DNA of 64,000 nucleotides from Eubacterium sp. (GCA_017459945.1 JAFUBZ010000019.1:30952-94951), one strand, 5' to 3'; counted from the first letter of the stretch, positions 35,266 through 44,466 are shown. Program-made: numbers and translations. Notes: generated by a model not told the origin, from the sequence alone.

Positions 35266-37230
35266 ATGAAACGAAACTTTCCACATTTATGTCAGCCGAT
35301 CACGATTGGAAACATCACGTTTTGGAACCGGATGTTTTCCGCACCAATGGGTGGGACGGATATCACAAACGACGGGTGTATCGGACCAAAGTCAACGGCG
35401 TTTTACGAGCTGCGGGCAAAAGGCGGCGCAGGCGCTGTGACGGTGAGTGAGTGCATGGTACATCCAAAAACGGACGGATCACATGCCTATCATCTGGATA
35501 CAACGGTACTGAATTCTCTCGCAGCCGCGACCTATACGGCGGATGCGATCAGAAGGCACGGCGCGATGCCAAGTCTGGAACTTTCGCATTCCGGGATGTT
35601 TGCGGGAACCTATATGACAGATAAGACGCGCCAGAAAGAGATGCATCAGTGGGGACCGGTCGATACGGTCCGTGCAGATGGTGTCAAAGTGAAAGCGCTG
35701 ACGAAGGAACTGATCGCTGAGATCGTATCAGCCTATGGAGAGGTGGCAGGGCTTGCAAAGCGTGCAGGCTTTGAAATGCTTTTGATCCACGGTGGCCATG
35801 GATGGCTGATCAATCAGTTTTTGTCGTCGTATTTCAATCATCGGACGGATGAATATGGCGGTTCCCTGGAGAATCGCTGCCGGCTGGCGATCGAGATACT
35901 GAAAGCGGTACGTCAGGCGGTCGGGCCGGGATTCCCGATCGAGTTTCGGATGAGCGGATCGGAGCTGTTTGACGAAGGGTATGATCTGGAGGAAGGCTGC
36001 CGGATCGCACAGCAGCTGGAGCCATACATCGATCTGTTGCATGTATCAGCAGGAACCTACCAGCGTGGCTTTGGGGATACCCATCCCTCAATGTTTAAAT
36101 CACACGGCTGTAATGTCTATCTGGCAGCAGAGATCAAAAAACATGTCTCAGTGCCGGTTGCTACAATCGGCGGTCTGAACGATCCGGCGCAGATGGAAGA
36201 GATTATTGCAAGCGGAAAAGCAGATGTCGTCTATATGGCAAGAGCACTGTTGGCAGATCCGTATCTGCCACGGAAGGTGACGGAAAACAGAGAAGACGAG
36301 ATCGTCCGGTGCCTGCGCTGCTTTACCTGTATGGCAGAGCGGGCGGTGACGTCGACGAGACGATGCACGGTCAATCCGCTGATCGGAAGAGAGATCGAAG
36401 GCGATGAGATCAGGCCGGCAGCGATCCGGAAAAAGGTTCTGGTTGCAGGCGGCGGGCCGGGTGGCCTTTATGCAGCTTATACGGCAGCCAGAAGAGGGCA
36501 TGACGTTACCCTTTGTGAAAAAGAGACTGAAATCGGAGGGATCTTAAAAAGCGAGCAGGCTTTGCCGTTTAAACATGAGATGTATGAACTGGCAGGCACG
36601 TATCGTCTGCTGGCAGAACGCGCCGGTGTAAAGATTCTGACAGGGACGGAAGTGACAAAAGCGTTCGCAGAGGATTTTGGTGCGGATGCGCTGATCATAG
36701 CAGTGGGATCTAAGCCGCTTGTTCCTCCGATCCCGGGACTGGATGGAGACAACGTGATCGTGGTCAATGATTACTACCGGAATGCGGACAGAGTGGGAGA
36801 CACTGTGGTCGTTTTCGGCGGCGGACTGGCAGGATGCGAATGCGCGATCCATCTGGGACAGCAGGGAAAGAAGGTTCACCTGGTCGAAATGCGGGATATG
36901 CTCGCACCGGATGCGAGTATCAGACATCGCCCGCTTTTGTTAAAGGAAATCGAAAAATATGCAGAAATCCATACCGGGTATCAGGGATTGGAAGTCACGG
37001 CAGAGGGAGTGCTGTGCAGGAATCTGCATGCAGAAGAGGATGACCCGGACAGGCAGATCCTGATGCCCGGAGAAACGGTGATCTGCGCATTGGGACAGCG
37101 TTCCAGAAGTGATGTGGTTTCGTCGCTGCTTGACGGAGCACCGTTTGTCAGAGTGATCGGAGACGCGGCAAAAGTTTCCACGATCACAAATGCGGTATAT
37201 CAGGGATACCATGCCGCGCTGGATATATAA
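35266..37230 (+). CDS. NADH:flavin oxidoreductase (Old Yellow Enzyme, 2,4-dienoyl-CoA reductase/BaiCD-like)
   Basis: A 654-residue flavo-iron-sulfur enzyme. Residues 1-~340 form the FMN TIM barrel (FSAPMGGTD, LLIHGGHGWLINQFLS, TDEYGGSLENR). A [4Fe-4S] motif CLRCFTC followed by a Cys 12 residues later is near residue 345. The C-terminal half is a NAD(P)/FAD domain (VLVAGGGPGGLYAA, VVVFGGGLAGCECA). The family reduces alpha,beta-unsaturated acids, enals, dienoyl-CoA or bile-acid enoyl intermediates; the substrate cannot be told here. GTG 35263 directly precedes ATG 35266; GAAAGGA is upstream. It follows the threonine aldolase by 29 bases. Confidence 0.88.
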   Translation: MKRNFPHLCQPITIGNITFWNRMFSAPMGGTDITNDGCIGPKSTAFYELRAKGGAGAVTVSECMVHPKTDGSHAYHLDTTVLNSLAAATYTADAIRRHGAMPSLELSHSGMFAGTYMTDKTRQKEMHQWGPVDTVRADGVKVKALTKELIAEIVSAYGEVAGLAKRAGFEMLLIHGGHGWLINQFLSSYFNHRTDEYGGSLENRCRLAIEILKAVRQAVGPGFPIEFRMSGSELFDEGYDLEEGCRIAQQLEPYIDLLHVSAGTYQRGFGDTHPSMFKSHGCNVYLAAEIKKHVSVPVATIGGLNDPAQMEEIIASGKADVVYMARALLADPYLPRKVTENREDEIVRCLRCFTCMAERAVTSTRRCTVNPLIGREIEGDEIRPAAIRKKVLVAGGGPGGLYAAYTAARRGHDVTLCEKETEIGGILKSEQALPFKHEMYELAGTYRLLAERAGVKILTGTEVTKAFAEDFGADALIIAVGSKPLVPPIPGLDGDNVIVVNDYYRNADRVGDTVVVFGGGLAGCECAIHLGQQGKKVHLVEMRDMLAPDASIRHRPLLLKEIEKYAEIHTGYQGLEVTAEGVLCRNLHAEEDDPDRQILMPGETVICALGQRSRSDVVSSLLDGAPFVRVIGDAAKVSTITNAVYQGYHAALDI

Positions 37231-37287
37231 AAGACATATGAAAAAGCAGCTGTCTGAATGGGAGAGGCAGCTGTGAGGGAGGTTTTC

Positions 37288-38964
37288 ATGGCAGGTTGTT
37301 TAACACTGAAAAAATCTAACTGCAGAAACTGTTATAAATGCATCCGGCATTGTCCGGTGAAAGCAATCCGTTTTTCTGGGGATCAGGCGCATATCATCCA
37401 GGATGACTGCATCTATTGCGGCCAGTGCGCTGTGGTCTGCCCACAGAACGCAAAGCAGATCAAAGACGAAAGAAGCAAGGTGACCGTAATGATCCAAAGC
37501 GGCGCGCCTGTGATCGCAAGCCTCGATCCGTCTTTTATCGCCAATTATGAAGGTGTGGGCATTGAGAAGATGCGGGAGGCATTGCGCAAGCTGGGCTTTG
37601 CGGATGTCGAGGAAACCGGGATCGGCGCGACGATCGTGAAGCGGGAATATGACAGGATCCTGAAGGAAGAGGACAGGGATGTTCTGATCTCCTCTGCCTG
37701 CCATTCTGTCAATATCCTGATCCGCAGATATTTTCCGAAGCTGGTACCGTATCTGGCAGATGTCATTTCGCCGCAGCGTGCGCATTGTCAGGATATCAAA
37801 AAACGGATCCCGGACGCGAAGACCGTTTTCATCGGGCCCTGTGTGGCCAGAAAAGATGAAGCGGAGCATACGGAGCGCGCGATCGATGCGGTTTTAACTT
37901 TTGAGCAGCTGTCTGCCTGGTTTTGGGATGAAGAGATCACACTTGAGCAGGGGATGGAGTCAGATCCGAACACGAAGGAAAGACTCTTCGCAGCAGCCGG
38001 TGGTATCTTAAAATGCATGGAAAAAGAAGCAGAAGAGTATCAGTATCTGATCGTTGACGGGATTGACCGGTGCATGAGTGCATTGCGCGACATTGAAAAG
38101 GGAGAGATCCATCACTGCTTTATTGAGATGTCAGCATGTTCGGGCGGCTGTGTCGGCGGACCTGTGATGGAACGACTCCACCATAAACCATTTGCAGATT
38201 ATATGAAGCTGGTATCCTATGCGGGAGACAGTGATTACGAAGTGGAACAGCCGCCACAGGCAGAGATCAGAAGACCGCACGTGCCGATCCCGCGCAGTGA
38301 GGATATGCCGGGGAAGGAGCAGATCAGACAGGTCCTCCGCCAGATGGGCAAGGATAAGCCAAACAGTGTCTTAAACTGCGGAACCTGCGGCTATGACACC
38401 TGCAGGGAAAAAGCGATCGCAGTGTGTCAGGGAAAAGCGGACATTTCCATGTGCCTGCCATCCTTAACGGAAAAGATCGAAGGATTTACAGATGTGGTCA
38501 CAACACATTCTCCGATGGGACTGTTCGTTTTGAACGAAGACCTGGAGGTACAGAACATCAATCCGGCTGCGCTGTCATTTTTCAATCTGACAAGACCCGA
38601 TGATGTCCAGGGCGCGTCGGTCAATCAGATCCTGGATCCGGCGCCGTTTTTCAGGGTCAAATCCAGTGGAAAGGGTATTTTCCACGAACATGTTTATCTG
38701 GCAGAGTATGACCGATATGCGGAGCAGACGATCATTCCGGCGGAAGACGGCAGAATGTTTATCTGCATGATACGCGATGTGACCAGTGAACAAACAGAGC
38801 ATGTCAAAAGACAAAAGATCAGCCATCAGACCCTTGAAGTGGCAGATCAGGTGATTGAAAAACAGATGCGTATCGTTCAGGAGATCGCATCCTTATTAGG
38901 AGAAACCGCAGCGGAAACAAAAGTTGCTTTGACAAAACTGAAGGAGTCTATCGCAGATGAATGA
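37288..38964 (+). CDS. Sensory-type [FeFe]-hydrogenase-like protein with PAS domain
   Basis: A 558-residue protein. The order is two [4Fe-4S] ferredoxin motifs (residues ~12-57), an [FeFe]-hydrogenase large-subunit domain (~70-330), a further CGTCGYDTC cluster domain (~364-374) and a PAS domain (~400-510). The H-cluster ligands remain: Cys138 (SSACHS), Cys185 (GPCVARKDE), Cys284 and Cys288 (ACSGGC). The proton-transfer Cys is Ala137, and the usual Met residues are Gly183 and Ser282, the same kinds of changes as I recall for sensory HydS. It overlaps the SpoIIE-domain gene by 8 bases. I infer an H2 or redox sensor working with that phosphatase. Confidence 0.85.
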   Translation: MAGCLTLKKSNCRNCYKCIRHCPVKAIRFSGDQAHIIQDDCIYCGQCAVVCPQNAKQIKDERSKVTVMIQSGAPVIASLDPSFIANYEGVGIEKMREALRKLGFADVEETGIGATIVKREYDRILKEEDRDVLISSACHSVNILIRRYFPKLVPYLADVISPQRAHCQDIKKRIPDAKTVFIGPCVARKDEAEHTERAIDAVLTFEQLSAWFWDEEITLEQGMESDPNTKERLFAAAGGILKCMEKEAEEYQYLIVDGIDRCMSALRDIEKGEIHHCFIEMSACSGGCVGGPVMERLHHKPFADYMKLVSYAGDSDYEVEQPPQAEIRRPHVPIPRSEDMPGKEQIRQVLRQMGKDKPNSVLNCGTCGYDTCREKAIAVCQGKADISMCLPSLTEKIEGFTDVVTTHSPMGLFVLNEDLEVQNINPAALSFFNLTRPDDVQGASVNQILDPAPFFRVKSSGKGIFHEHVYLAEYDRYAEQTIIPAEDGRMFICMIRDVTSEQTEHVKRQKISHQTLEVADQVIEKQMRIVQEIASLLGETAAETKVALTKLKESIADE

Positions 38965-40135
38965 TTTGAGTGCAGATATCGGATATAAAAGCATTAATCA
39001 TGCAGGTGAGCAGCTCTGCGGTGATCATGTGGATATCGTAGAGCAGGATGATGATTCCATGGTGATCGTTCTTGCTGATGGTATGGGGAGCGGTGTGAAA
39101 GCGAGCATCCTTTCGACGCTGACTGCAAAGATCATTTCAACCATGGTGGCAGCAGGCATGTCATTGGATGAGTGTGTGGAGACGATCGCAAAAACACTGC
39201 CGATCGACAAATCGCACGGGGTAGCCTATGCGACGTTTACGGTTATGCGCATTGTTGCCAATGAAACGATCGAGCTGATCCAGTATGACAACCCGGATGT
39301 ACTGTTTCTAAGAAACGGACAAAGCACGGAATATGAAAAGACCAAAAACGTGATCGAGGGAAAGACGATCTTTTATTCCAAGATCCCGCTGCAGGAAGGA
39401 GACATCTTTGTTGCAATGAGTGACGGCTGCCCATATGCGAACAAAGAAGAAGCCTACAATATGAACTGGAGCCCGAAGGATATCGCGGAATTCATCGAGA
39501 TCGTTTCGATTGCCGGATATACCGCAAAAGGTCTGGCGTCGCTGCTTGTGGATGAGTGCAACAAGTTATACGGCGGGGAACCGCGGGATGATGTGACGGC
39601 CTGCATCGTGCAGATGCGGAAAAGAATACCGCTCAATATTCTGTTCGGACCGCCGGCAAACCGGAATGACAGTGAGCGGATGATGCGTCTGTATTTCTCA
39701 AAGGAAGGACGCCGGATCATCTGCGGCGGAACGACTTCTTCCATCGCTTCACGTTGGCTGGATAAGCCGATCCGGTCAGATATCGTGATCAACGATGATA
39801 TCGGAGATGTGCCGCCGATCGCAAGCTTAGAGGGCGTGGATCTGGTAACAGAGGGGGTCATTACGATGAGCAAAGTCGCCTCCTATATCGAGGACTACGT
39901 GCATGACAATCAGCTTTATGATGAATGGAGCAGGAAGAAAGACGGTGCGTCGCGGATCACGCGGATGATGCTTGAAGAAGCAACAGATGTCCATTTCTTT
40001 GTCGGCCGGGCAAAGAATCCGATGCACCAGAATCCGGATCTTCCGATCAATTTCAATGTCAAAATGAATATCGTAAAAGAGATCGTAGAGAATCTGAAGT
40101 CGATCGGGAAGAAGGTCACGGTGATCTACTTTTAA
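38957..40135 (+). CDS. SpoIIE-family (PP2C) serine phosphatase
   Basis: A 392-residue PP2C-like phosphatase. The catalytic metal motif VLADGMGSG is near residues 35-45 and SDGCPYANKEE and a later DDVTACIVQM complete the pattern. The C-terminal ~160 residues (after PLNILFGPPANRND) are a second domain that I do not recognise; it has a GGTTSS segment and could bind a partner. The gene starts inside the end of the hydrogenase-like sensor gene (ATG 38957), a sign of tight coupling. Homologues of this pair are described as group C [FeFe]-hydrogenase loci, in which the phosphatase would be the output. A terminator follows directly. Confidence 0.85.
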   Translation: MNDLSADIGYKSINHAGEQLCGDHVDIVEQDDDSMVIVLADGMGSGVKASILSTLTAKIISTMVAAGMSLDECVETIAKTLPIDKSHGVAYATFTVMRIVANETIELIQYDNPDVLFLRNGQSTEYEKTKNVIEGKTIFYSKIPLQEGDIFVAMSDGCPYANKEEAYNMNWSPKDIAEFIEIVSIAGYTAKGLASLLVDECNKLYGGEPRDDVTACIVQMRKRIPLNILFGPPANRNDSERMMRLYFSKEGRRIICGGTTSSIASRWLDKPIRSDIVINDDIGDVPPIASLEGVDLVTEGVITMSKVASYIEDYVHDNQLYDEWSRKKDGASRITRMMLEEATDVHFFVGRAKNPMHQNPDLPINFNVKMNIVKEIVENLKSIGKKVTVIYF

Positions 40136-40149
40136 GCAAAAAAGAAGTT

Positions 40150-40190
40150 TGGACCTTTTTGGAGTTTTTCTTTAAAAAGGTCCATTTTTT
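40150..40190 (+). terminator. Terminator after sensor-phosphatase pair
   Basis: TGGACCTTTTT (40150-40160) and AAAAAGGTCCA (40174-40184) are perfect 11-base arms, followed by T6. Confidence 0.88.
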
Positions 40191-40260
40191 ATTGTATTAT
40201 CATCCCTGGATCAAGACGGCTCCGAAACGGTTTAACAACGGTTTGAACGGATTGGATTAG

Positions 40261-40433
40261 ATTGACAAATTCGATGATTATTATGCCCTGCCGGATGAAA
40301 AGCGTGTGGAACTGATCGACGGTGTATTTTATGATATGGCATCGCCCTCGAAGATCCACCAAGGGATACTGGGTGGATTTTAAAAAAGTTTATCAAAGAG
40401 TTCAACATTTTTATGAAGCCTGATTTTTCTTGA
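40261..40433 (+). pseudogene. Remnant of a Uma2-family (DUF820) endonuclease gene
   Basis: Reading from 40261 gives FDDYYALPDEKRVELIDG, continuing to HQGILGGF, the N-terminal signature of Uma2 restriction-endonuclease-fold proteins. The frame is closed by TAG just upstream and TAA at 40381; the next frame continues with LKKFIKEFNIFMKPDFS and then stops at 40431. So a frameshift and truncation have left only ~55 codons of a ~190-codon gene. The gap 40136-40556 holds in addition the terminator above and a possible larB promoter (TTGCAA 40480, TAATAT 40501, spacer only 15). Confidence 0.75.
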
Positions 40434-40556
40434 CGTGTTATGATGATGTTGCAATTAGTATCGACATATCAATGCAAACTTGCAACAAGACAGGGAAATG
40501 TAATATAGTCTAAAGAAATACAATTTGTACTTGAATAAAAGAAAGAGTAGATTATT

Positions 40557-41309
40557 ATGGATATCAATCATATTGAAGAGATCCTGCATCAGGTGGCAGA
40601 AAAAAATATTGACGTAGAAGAGGCGATGCAGCAATTAAAGCATTTGCCGTATGAAGACATCGGTTATGCAAACATCGACCAGCACCGAAACCTGCGGACC
40701 GGGCAGGCGGAAGTGATCTTTGGTCAGGGCAAGACGCCGGAGCAGATTGCGGGGATCATTTCGCATATGCAGGGTGATAATAAGACGATCCTTGTAACAC
40801 GTGCAGATGAGAAGGATTATCAGGCGATACTTGAGGTTTCGCCGAATGCAGTGTTCCATCAGCTGGCGAAGATCATTACGGTCGGCGAGAAGCCGGAACC
40901 GAAAGAAGACGGCGGTGTGATCGGCATCGTGACAGCAGGGACTTCTGACATTCCGATCGCGGAAGAGGCAGCACTGACGGCAGAATATTTCGGGAACCGT
41001 GTCGATCGGATCTTTGATGTCGGCGTTGCAGGGATCCATCGGCTGTTTGGAAAGCTTGACCGGATTCAGGAGGCAGATGTACTGATCGTGATCGCAGGTA
41101 TGGAAGGCGCATTGGCAAGTGTTGTCGGCGGCCTGGTTTCCGTTCCGGTGATCGCAGTTCCGACCAGCATCGGTTATGGCGCAAGCTTCGGCGGCCTGGC
41201 AGCACTTTTGTCCATGTTAAACAGCTGCGCAAACGGAATCGGTGTTGTCAATATCGATAACGGTTATGGCGCGGCATGTCTGGCCGGCAGGATTTTAAGG
41301 AAGAGATAA
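40557..41309 (+). CDS. larB: Nickel pincer cofactor biosynthesis protein LarB
   Basis: A 250-residue LarB. It carboxylates and hydrolyses nicotinic acid adenine dinucleotide to pyridinium-3,5-biscarboxylic acid mononucleotide, the first step toward the nickel-pincer nucleotide of lactate racemase. The C-terminal half is AIR-carboxylase (PurE)-like, with GIVTAGTSDIPIAEEA, IAGMEGALASVVGGL and PTSIGYGASFGGL. The N-terminal ~90 residues contain the DIGYANIDQHR block typical of LarB. ATG 40557 has AAAGAAAGAG upstream. It is followed by larC after 21 bases and larE, an intact maturation set. No larA is in the window. Confidence 0.95.
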   Translation: MDINHIEEILHQVAEKNIDVEEAMQQLKHLPYEDIGYANIDQHRNLRTGQAEVIFGQGKTPEQIAGIISHMQGDNKTILVTRADEKDYQAILEVSPNAVFHQLAKIITVGEKPEPKEDGGVIGIVTAGTSDIPIAEEAALTAEYFGNRVDRIFDVGVAGIHRLFGKLDRIQEADVLIVIAGMEGALASVVGGLVSVPVIAVPTSIGYGASFGGLAALLSMLNSCANGIGVVNIDNGYGAACLAGRILRKR

Positions 41310-41330
41310 ACAGGACGGAGATACAGTTTC

Positions 41331-42626
41331 ATGAAAAAAGTAATCTATTTTGACTGTTATATGGGAATCAGCGGAGATATGGTGTTGGGCGCATGCCTGG
41401 ATCTGGGGGTAGATGAAGAAGCGCTGAAGACCGAGCTTCGCAAGCTGCACATAGAAGGCATCGACCTGTCTGTGAAAAAGATGCTCAAAAATGGTTTCAC
41501 AGGGACGGATGTAGAAGTGCTTTCAAAGGAAGACGGGCTTCCTGTTGATCATCTGCATGATGATGTGCATGGGGAACATGTACATCATCATGACCACAAG
41601 CACACACATGACCACGAACATTTTCATGAGCACATCCATGAGCATACTCACGAGCACAGTCATACACATGCCCATGAGCATACGCATCATCACGACCATG
41701 ACCACGAACATCGAACGCTCAGTGAGATCAGGAATCTGATCATGGGCAGTGATCTGGAAGATGCGGTAAAAGAAACGGCGATGGACATTTTCTATGTGAT
41801 CGCTGAAGCAGAGGCGAAGGTGCACGGCAAACCGATCGAAGAAGTCGGATTCCACGAAGTCGGTGCGATCGATTCGATCGTAGATATCTGTGGTGCGGCG
41901 ATCTGCCTGCATTTGCTGGGCGTAGAAAAGGTATACTGTTCTGTGGTCAGAGAAGGAACAGGATTTATCATGTGTCAGCATGGCCAGTTACCGGTACCGG
42001 TGCCGGCAGTTGCAAACATGATGCCGGGCAGCGGCATTATTGTCAAACAGACAGATGAGGTCCATACCGAGCTGGTGACGCCGACCGGTTTTGGTATCCT
42101 GAAAGGCACCAAAGCGATTTGCGGCACGATGCCGGAAATGATGGTAGAGAGAGTTGGACTTGGATTTGGCAAACGTGATGTCGGCCGCTTGAACGGACTG
42201 CGTGCAGTGTATGGCACGATTATGGAAGAGGATGATGAACTTCCGGAGATTCATTACGATGATCATGTCGAATGTGAAGAGGCGCATACACATGAAGGCC
42301 ATCATGAGCATAGTCATGCGCACGGGCACACACATGATCACGGACACGGCCATGGACATGTGCATTCCGCAGAGCATACGACGCGGGTCCGTAACCGTCT
42401 GGCAAAAGCCATCGGTCATCTTGAACGCGTGAAACATATGGTGGAGGAGGACAGGGACTGTGCGGAAGTGCTGATCCAGCTTGCTGCGGTCAAGTCTGCA
42501 CTGAACAATACAGGAAAAGAGATTTTAAAAGAGCATATGTCACACTGTCTGATCGAAGCGATTGAGAAGAAAGAGTTCTCTGAGATCGAGGAGCTGAACA
42601 AGGCGATCGATCAATTTATTAAATAA
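41331..42626 (+). CDS. larC: Nickel insertase LarC with two His-rich segments
   Basis: A 431-residue LarC, which inserts nickel into the bisthiocarboxylated pyridinium mononucleotide in a CTP-dependent reaction. Family features are YFDCYMGISGDMVLGACLDLG at the start (21, so cited as YFDCYMGISGDM), EVGAIDSIVDICG and TELVTPTGFGILK. Two His-rich stretches interrupt the fold, at residues ~74-127 and ~318-347, with dozens of His alternating with Asp, Glu, Thr or Gly; they probably bind or store nickel. In Lactobacillus plantarum larC is split by a programmed frameshift; here it is one continuous frame. Overlapping frames are long only because of the CAT/CAC repeats. Confidence 0.95.
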   Translation: MKKVIYFDCYMGISGDMVLGACLDLGVDEEALKTELRKLHIEGIDLSVKKMLKNGFTGTDVEVLSKEDGLPVDHLHDDVHGEHVHHHDHKHTHDHEHFHEHIHEHTHEHSHTHAHEHTHHHDHDHEHRTLSEIRNLIMGSDLEDAVKETAMDIFYVIAEAEAKVHGKPIEEVGFHEVGAIDSIVDICGAAICLHLLGVEKVYCSVVREGTGFIMCQHGQLPVPVPAVANMMPGSGIIVKQTDEVHTELVTPTGFGILKGTKAICGTMPEMMVERVGLGFGKRDVGRLNGLRAVYGTIMEEDDELPEIHYDDHVECEEAHTHEGHHEHSHAHGHTHDHGHGHGHVHSAEHTTRVRNRLAKAIGHLERVKHMVEEDRDCAEVLIQLAAVKSALNNTGKEILKEHMSHCLIEAIEKKEFSEIEELNKAIDQFIK

Positions 42627-42660
42627 GCTTAGCACAACCTCGAATTGATGGAGAAAGTAT

Positions 42661-43503
42661 ATGAATAAATCTGTTGAGCAAAAATACAACGCTTTAAAAC
42701 AATACCTGCAGAACCTCGGCAGTATTGCTGTAGCGTTTTCAGGAGGTGTGGATTCGACGTTGCTTGCCCGTGTGGCACATGATGTGCTGGGAGAGAGGAT
42801 GATCGCGATCACGGTACATTCCTGCTTTAATGCAAAGCGAGAGATGAATGAAGCAGACGATTTTTGCGCAGAAAACGGAATCCGTCATCTGATCTGTGAT
42901 GTAGATGTCTTATCGGTAGAAGGCGTCGCGCAGAATCCGCCCGACAGATGTTATCTTTGCAAGAAAGGTTTGTTTGAACAGATCAAACAGACGGCGAAAA
43001 AGCAAGGGATCGAATATGTGGGGGAAGGATCCAATGTGGATGACGATGCGGATTACCGCCCGGGACACAGAGCGATCAAAGAGCTGGATATCAAAAGTCC
43101 GCTTCGGGAAGCAGGCCTGACCAAGGCAGAGATCAGAGAATTGTCAAAGGCGCTTGGCTTGCCGACTGCAGCGAAGCCGTCCTTTGCATGTCTGGCATCC
43201 CGGTTTGTATATGGGGAACCGTTGACAGAAGAAAAGCTTCTGATGGTGGATCAGGCAGAGCAGCTGCTTTACGATCTTGGATTTCATCAGTTTCGTGTAC
43301 GTATCCATCAGAATGGCACGGAGGATATCGCCCGGATCGAAGTGCTGCCGGATGAGTTTGCGAAGCTGATTCAGTCAGAGATCCGAAGCGAGGTCACAGA
43401 CAGACTGAAAGAATATGGCTTCTCCTATGTCAGCATGGATCTTAGTGGCTATCGAACAGGAAGTATGAATGAAACGTTATCCGACAAGCAAAAAGAAGCA
43501 TGA
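42661..43503 (+). CDS. larE: ATP-dependent sulfurtransferase LarE
   Basis: A 280-residue PP-loop protein that converts the two carboxylates of the LarB product to thiocarboxylates. The ATP-binding SGGVDSTLLARVAH lies near residues 24-37, and the KPSFACLASRFVYG segment carries the Cys known in the family as sulfur donor or cluster ligand. Another CYLCK pair is at ~98-102. Only one Cys is seen in the ACLASR region, which fits the sacrificial-sulfur type better than the [4Fe-4S] type, but this needs alignment. ATG 42661 has TGGAGAAAG upstream. It closes the larBCE unit; a metal-type operator starts 16 bases after its stop. Confidence 0.92.
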   Translation: MNKSVEQKYNALKQYLQNLGSIAVAFSGGVDSTLLARVAHDVLGERMIAITVHSCFNAKREMNEADDFCAENGIRHLICDVDVLSVEGVAQNPPDRCYLCKKGLFEQIKQTAKKQGIEYVGEGSNVDDDADYRPGHRAIKELDIKSPLREAGLTKAEIRELSKALGLPTAAKPSFACLASRFVYGEPLTEEKLLMVDQAEQLLYDLGFHQFRVRIHQNGTEDIARIEVLPDEFAKLIQSEIRSEVTDRLKEYGFSYVSMDLSGYRTGSMNETLSDKQKEA

Positions 43504-43518
43504 CAGAAATGCAGGACA

Positions 43519-43539
43519 ATAACCCCCTATGGGGCTTGT
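43519..43539 (+). promoter_or_regulatory. CsoR/RcnR-type operator, site 1
   Basis: ATAACCCCCTATGGGGCTTGT contains a C5-TAT-G4 palindrome with AA/TT flanks. It lies between larE and the first methyltransferase gene. It resembles operators of CsoR/RcnR/InrS-family metal repressors and recurs three more times in the next 3.5 kb. Confidence 0.6.
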
Positions 43540-43626
43540 TCGCTTCGGCATTGCAGATTAAAGTAAATGTGTAGGATAATCGACCACAGATAACAGGCAG
43601 ATCAAACAGCACCAAAAGAGGGAACG

Positions 43627-44382
43627 ATGTCAGGAGCAACAACAGCTGTCGCGTATGAGCAGCAGACAGAACTGGTCAAAGACAAAACAAGAGGATATTG
43701 GACGAAGCGCGCAGACAGCTTTTCTGAGACGCGTCACGAGGAGCTGCATAGTGAACAGGCAACTTATTGGCGTACTGAGATCGCGATGAATCTGCAATTA
43801 AAAAAAGGGATGCGGATTCTTGATGTGGGCTGTGGTGCAGGATATTTTGAAGCGATCCTGGCACCGTTTGGCTGCAGGATAACAGGTGTAGATCTGACAC
43901 CGGAAATGATCGCACAGGGAAAAGCCCTATTAAAACGTCATCACATCGACGCGGAGCTTCTTGTCATGGATGCAGAGAATCTGGAGTTCCCGGATGAATC
44001 CTTTGATGCAGTGATTACAAGAAACTTAACCTGGAATCTGCCACGTCCGGACAAGGCATACAAAGAATGGCATCGTGTACTGAAGACGGGTGGTGTGCTG
44101 TTGAACTTTGATGCCGAATATGCAAAGAACGTATATCGTTGTGATCAGAGCCTGAACAAGGCGCACGAAACCCTTTCCCAGACCACACTGGATGAGTGCA
44201 GCATGCTTTACCGCATGCTTGCTGTAAGCACAGTGGATCGTCCGGATTGGGATGCGCAGGTACTTGCACAGATCGGGTTTAAGGATATCGTGACAGACAC
44301 ATCCGTCAGTGACCGGATCTTCCCGGTAGAAAACCGGTTTTATATCCCGGATCCGATGTTCAGCATTCGGGCAGTGAAATGA
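43627..44382 (+). CDS. Class I SAM-dependent methyltransferase 1 of the nickel locus
   Basis: A 251-residue Rossmann-fold methyltransferase. Motif I is ILDVGCGAGYFEAIL (residues ~63-77), the acidic ribose-binding residue is in TGVDLTPEMI, and the motif IV region reads DAVITRNLTWNLP. The same RNLTWNLP signature is found in methyltransferase 2, encoded convergently next door, so they are paralogues. The N-terminal YWTKRADSFSE segment is a typical lid. The substrate is unknown. It lies behind a CsoR/RcnR-type site, between larE and a nickel-type importer, hence a role linked to nickel limitation or excess is inferred. ATG 43627 has AGAGGGAA upstream. Confidence 0.85.
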   Translation: MSGATTAVAYEQQTELVKDKTRGYWTKRADSFSETRHEELHSEQATYWRTEIAMNLQLKKGMRILDVGCGAGYFEAILAPFGCRITGVDLTPEMIAQGKALLKRHHIDAELLVMDAENLEFPDESFDAVITRNLTWNLPRPDKAYKEWHRVLKTGGVLLNFDAEYAKNVYRCDQSLNKAHETLSQTTLDECSMLYRMLAVSTVDRPDWDAQVLAQIGFKDIVTDTSVSDRIFPVENRFYIPDPMFSIRAVK

Positions 44383-44393
44383 ATATAAAAATG

Positions 44394-44434
44394 AAAACCG
44401 ACCTTTCAGCATTTTGAAAGATCGGTTTTTTGTT
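44394..44434. terminator. Terminator between the two convergent methyltransferase genes
   Basis: AAAACCGACCTTTCA (44394-44408) and TGAAAGATCGGTTTT (44415-44429) pair with one mismatch, followed by a T6 run on the plus strand and preceded by A4 that would give T4 on the minus strand. Confidence 0.8.
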
Positions 44435-44466
44435 GCATTCTTTTTTAAAAAATCGGCATATGGAAA

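Noticed and set aside
41523..42437. Long overlapping frames in larC rich in Met, Val or His
   Set aside because: They are produced by the CAT/CAC/GAC repeats of the His-rich segments and have no start signals.
43509..43574. 21-codon ORF across operator site 1
   Set aside because: It has no ribosome-binding site and overlaps the palindrome; chance is more likely.
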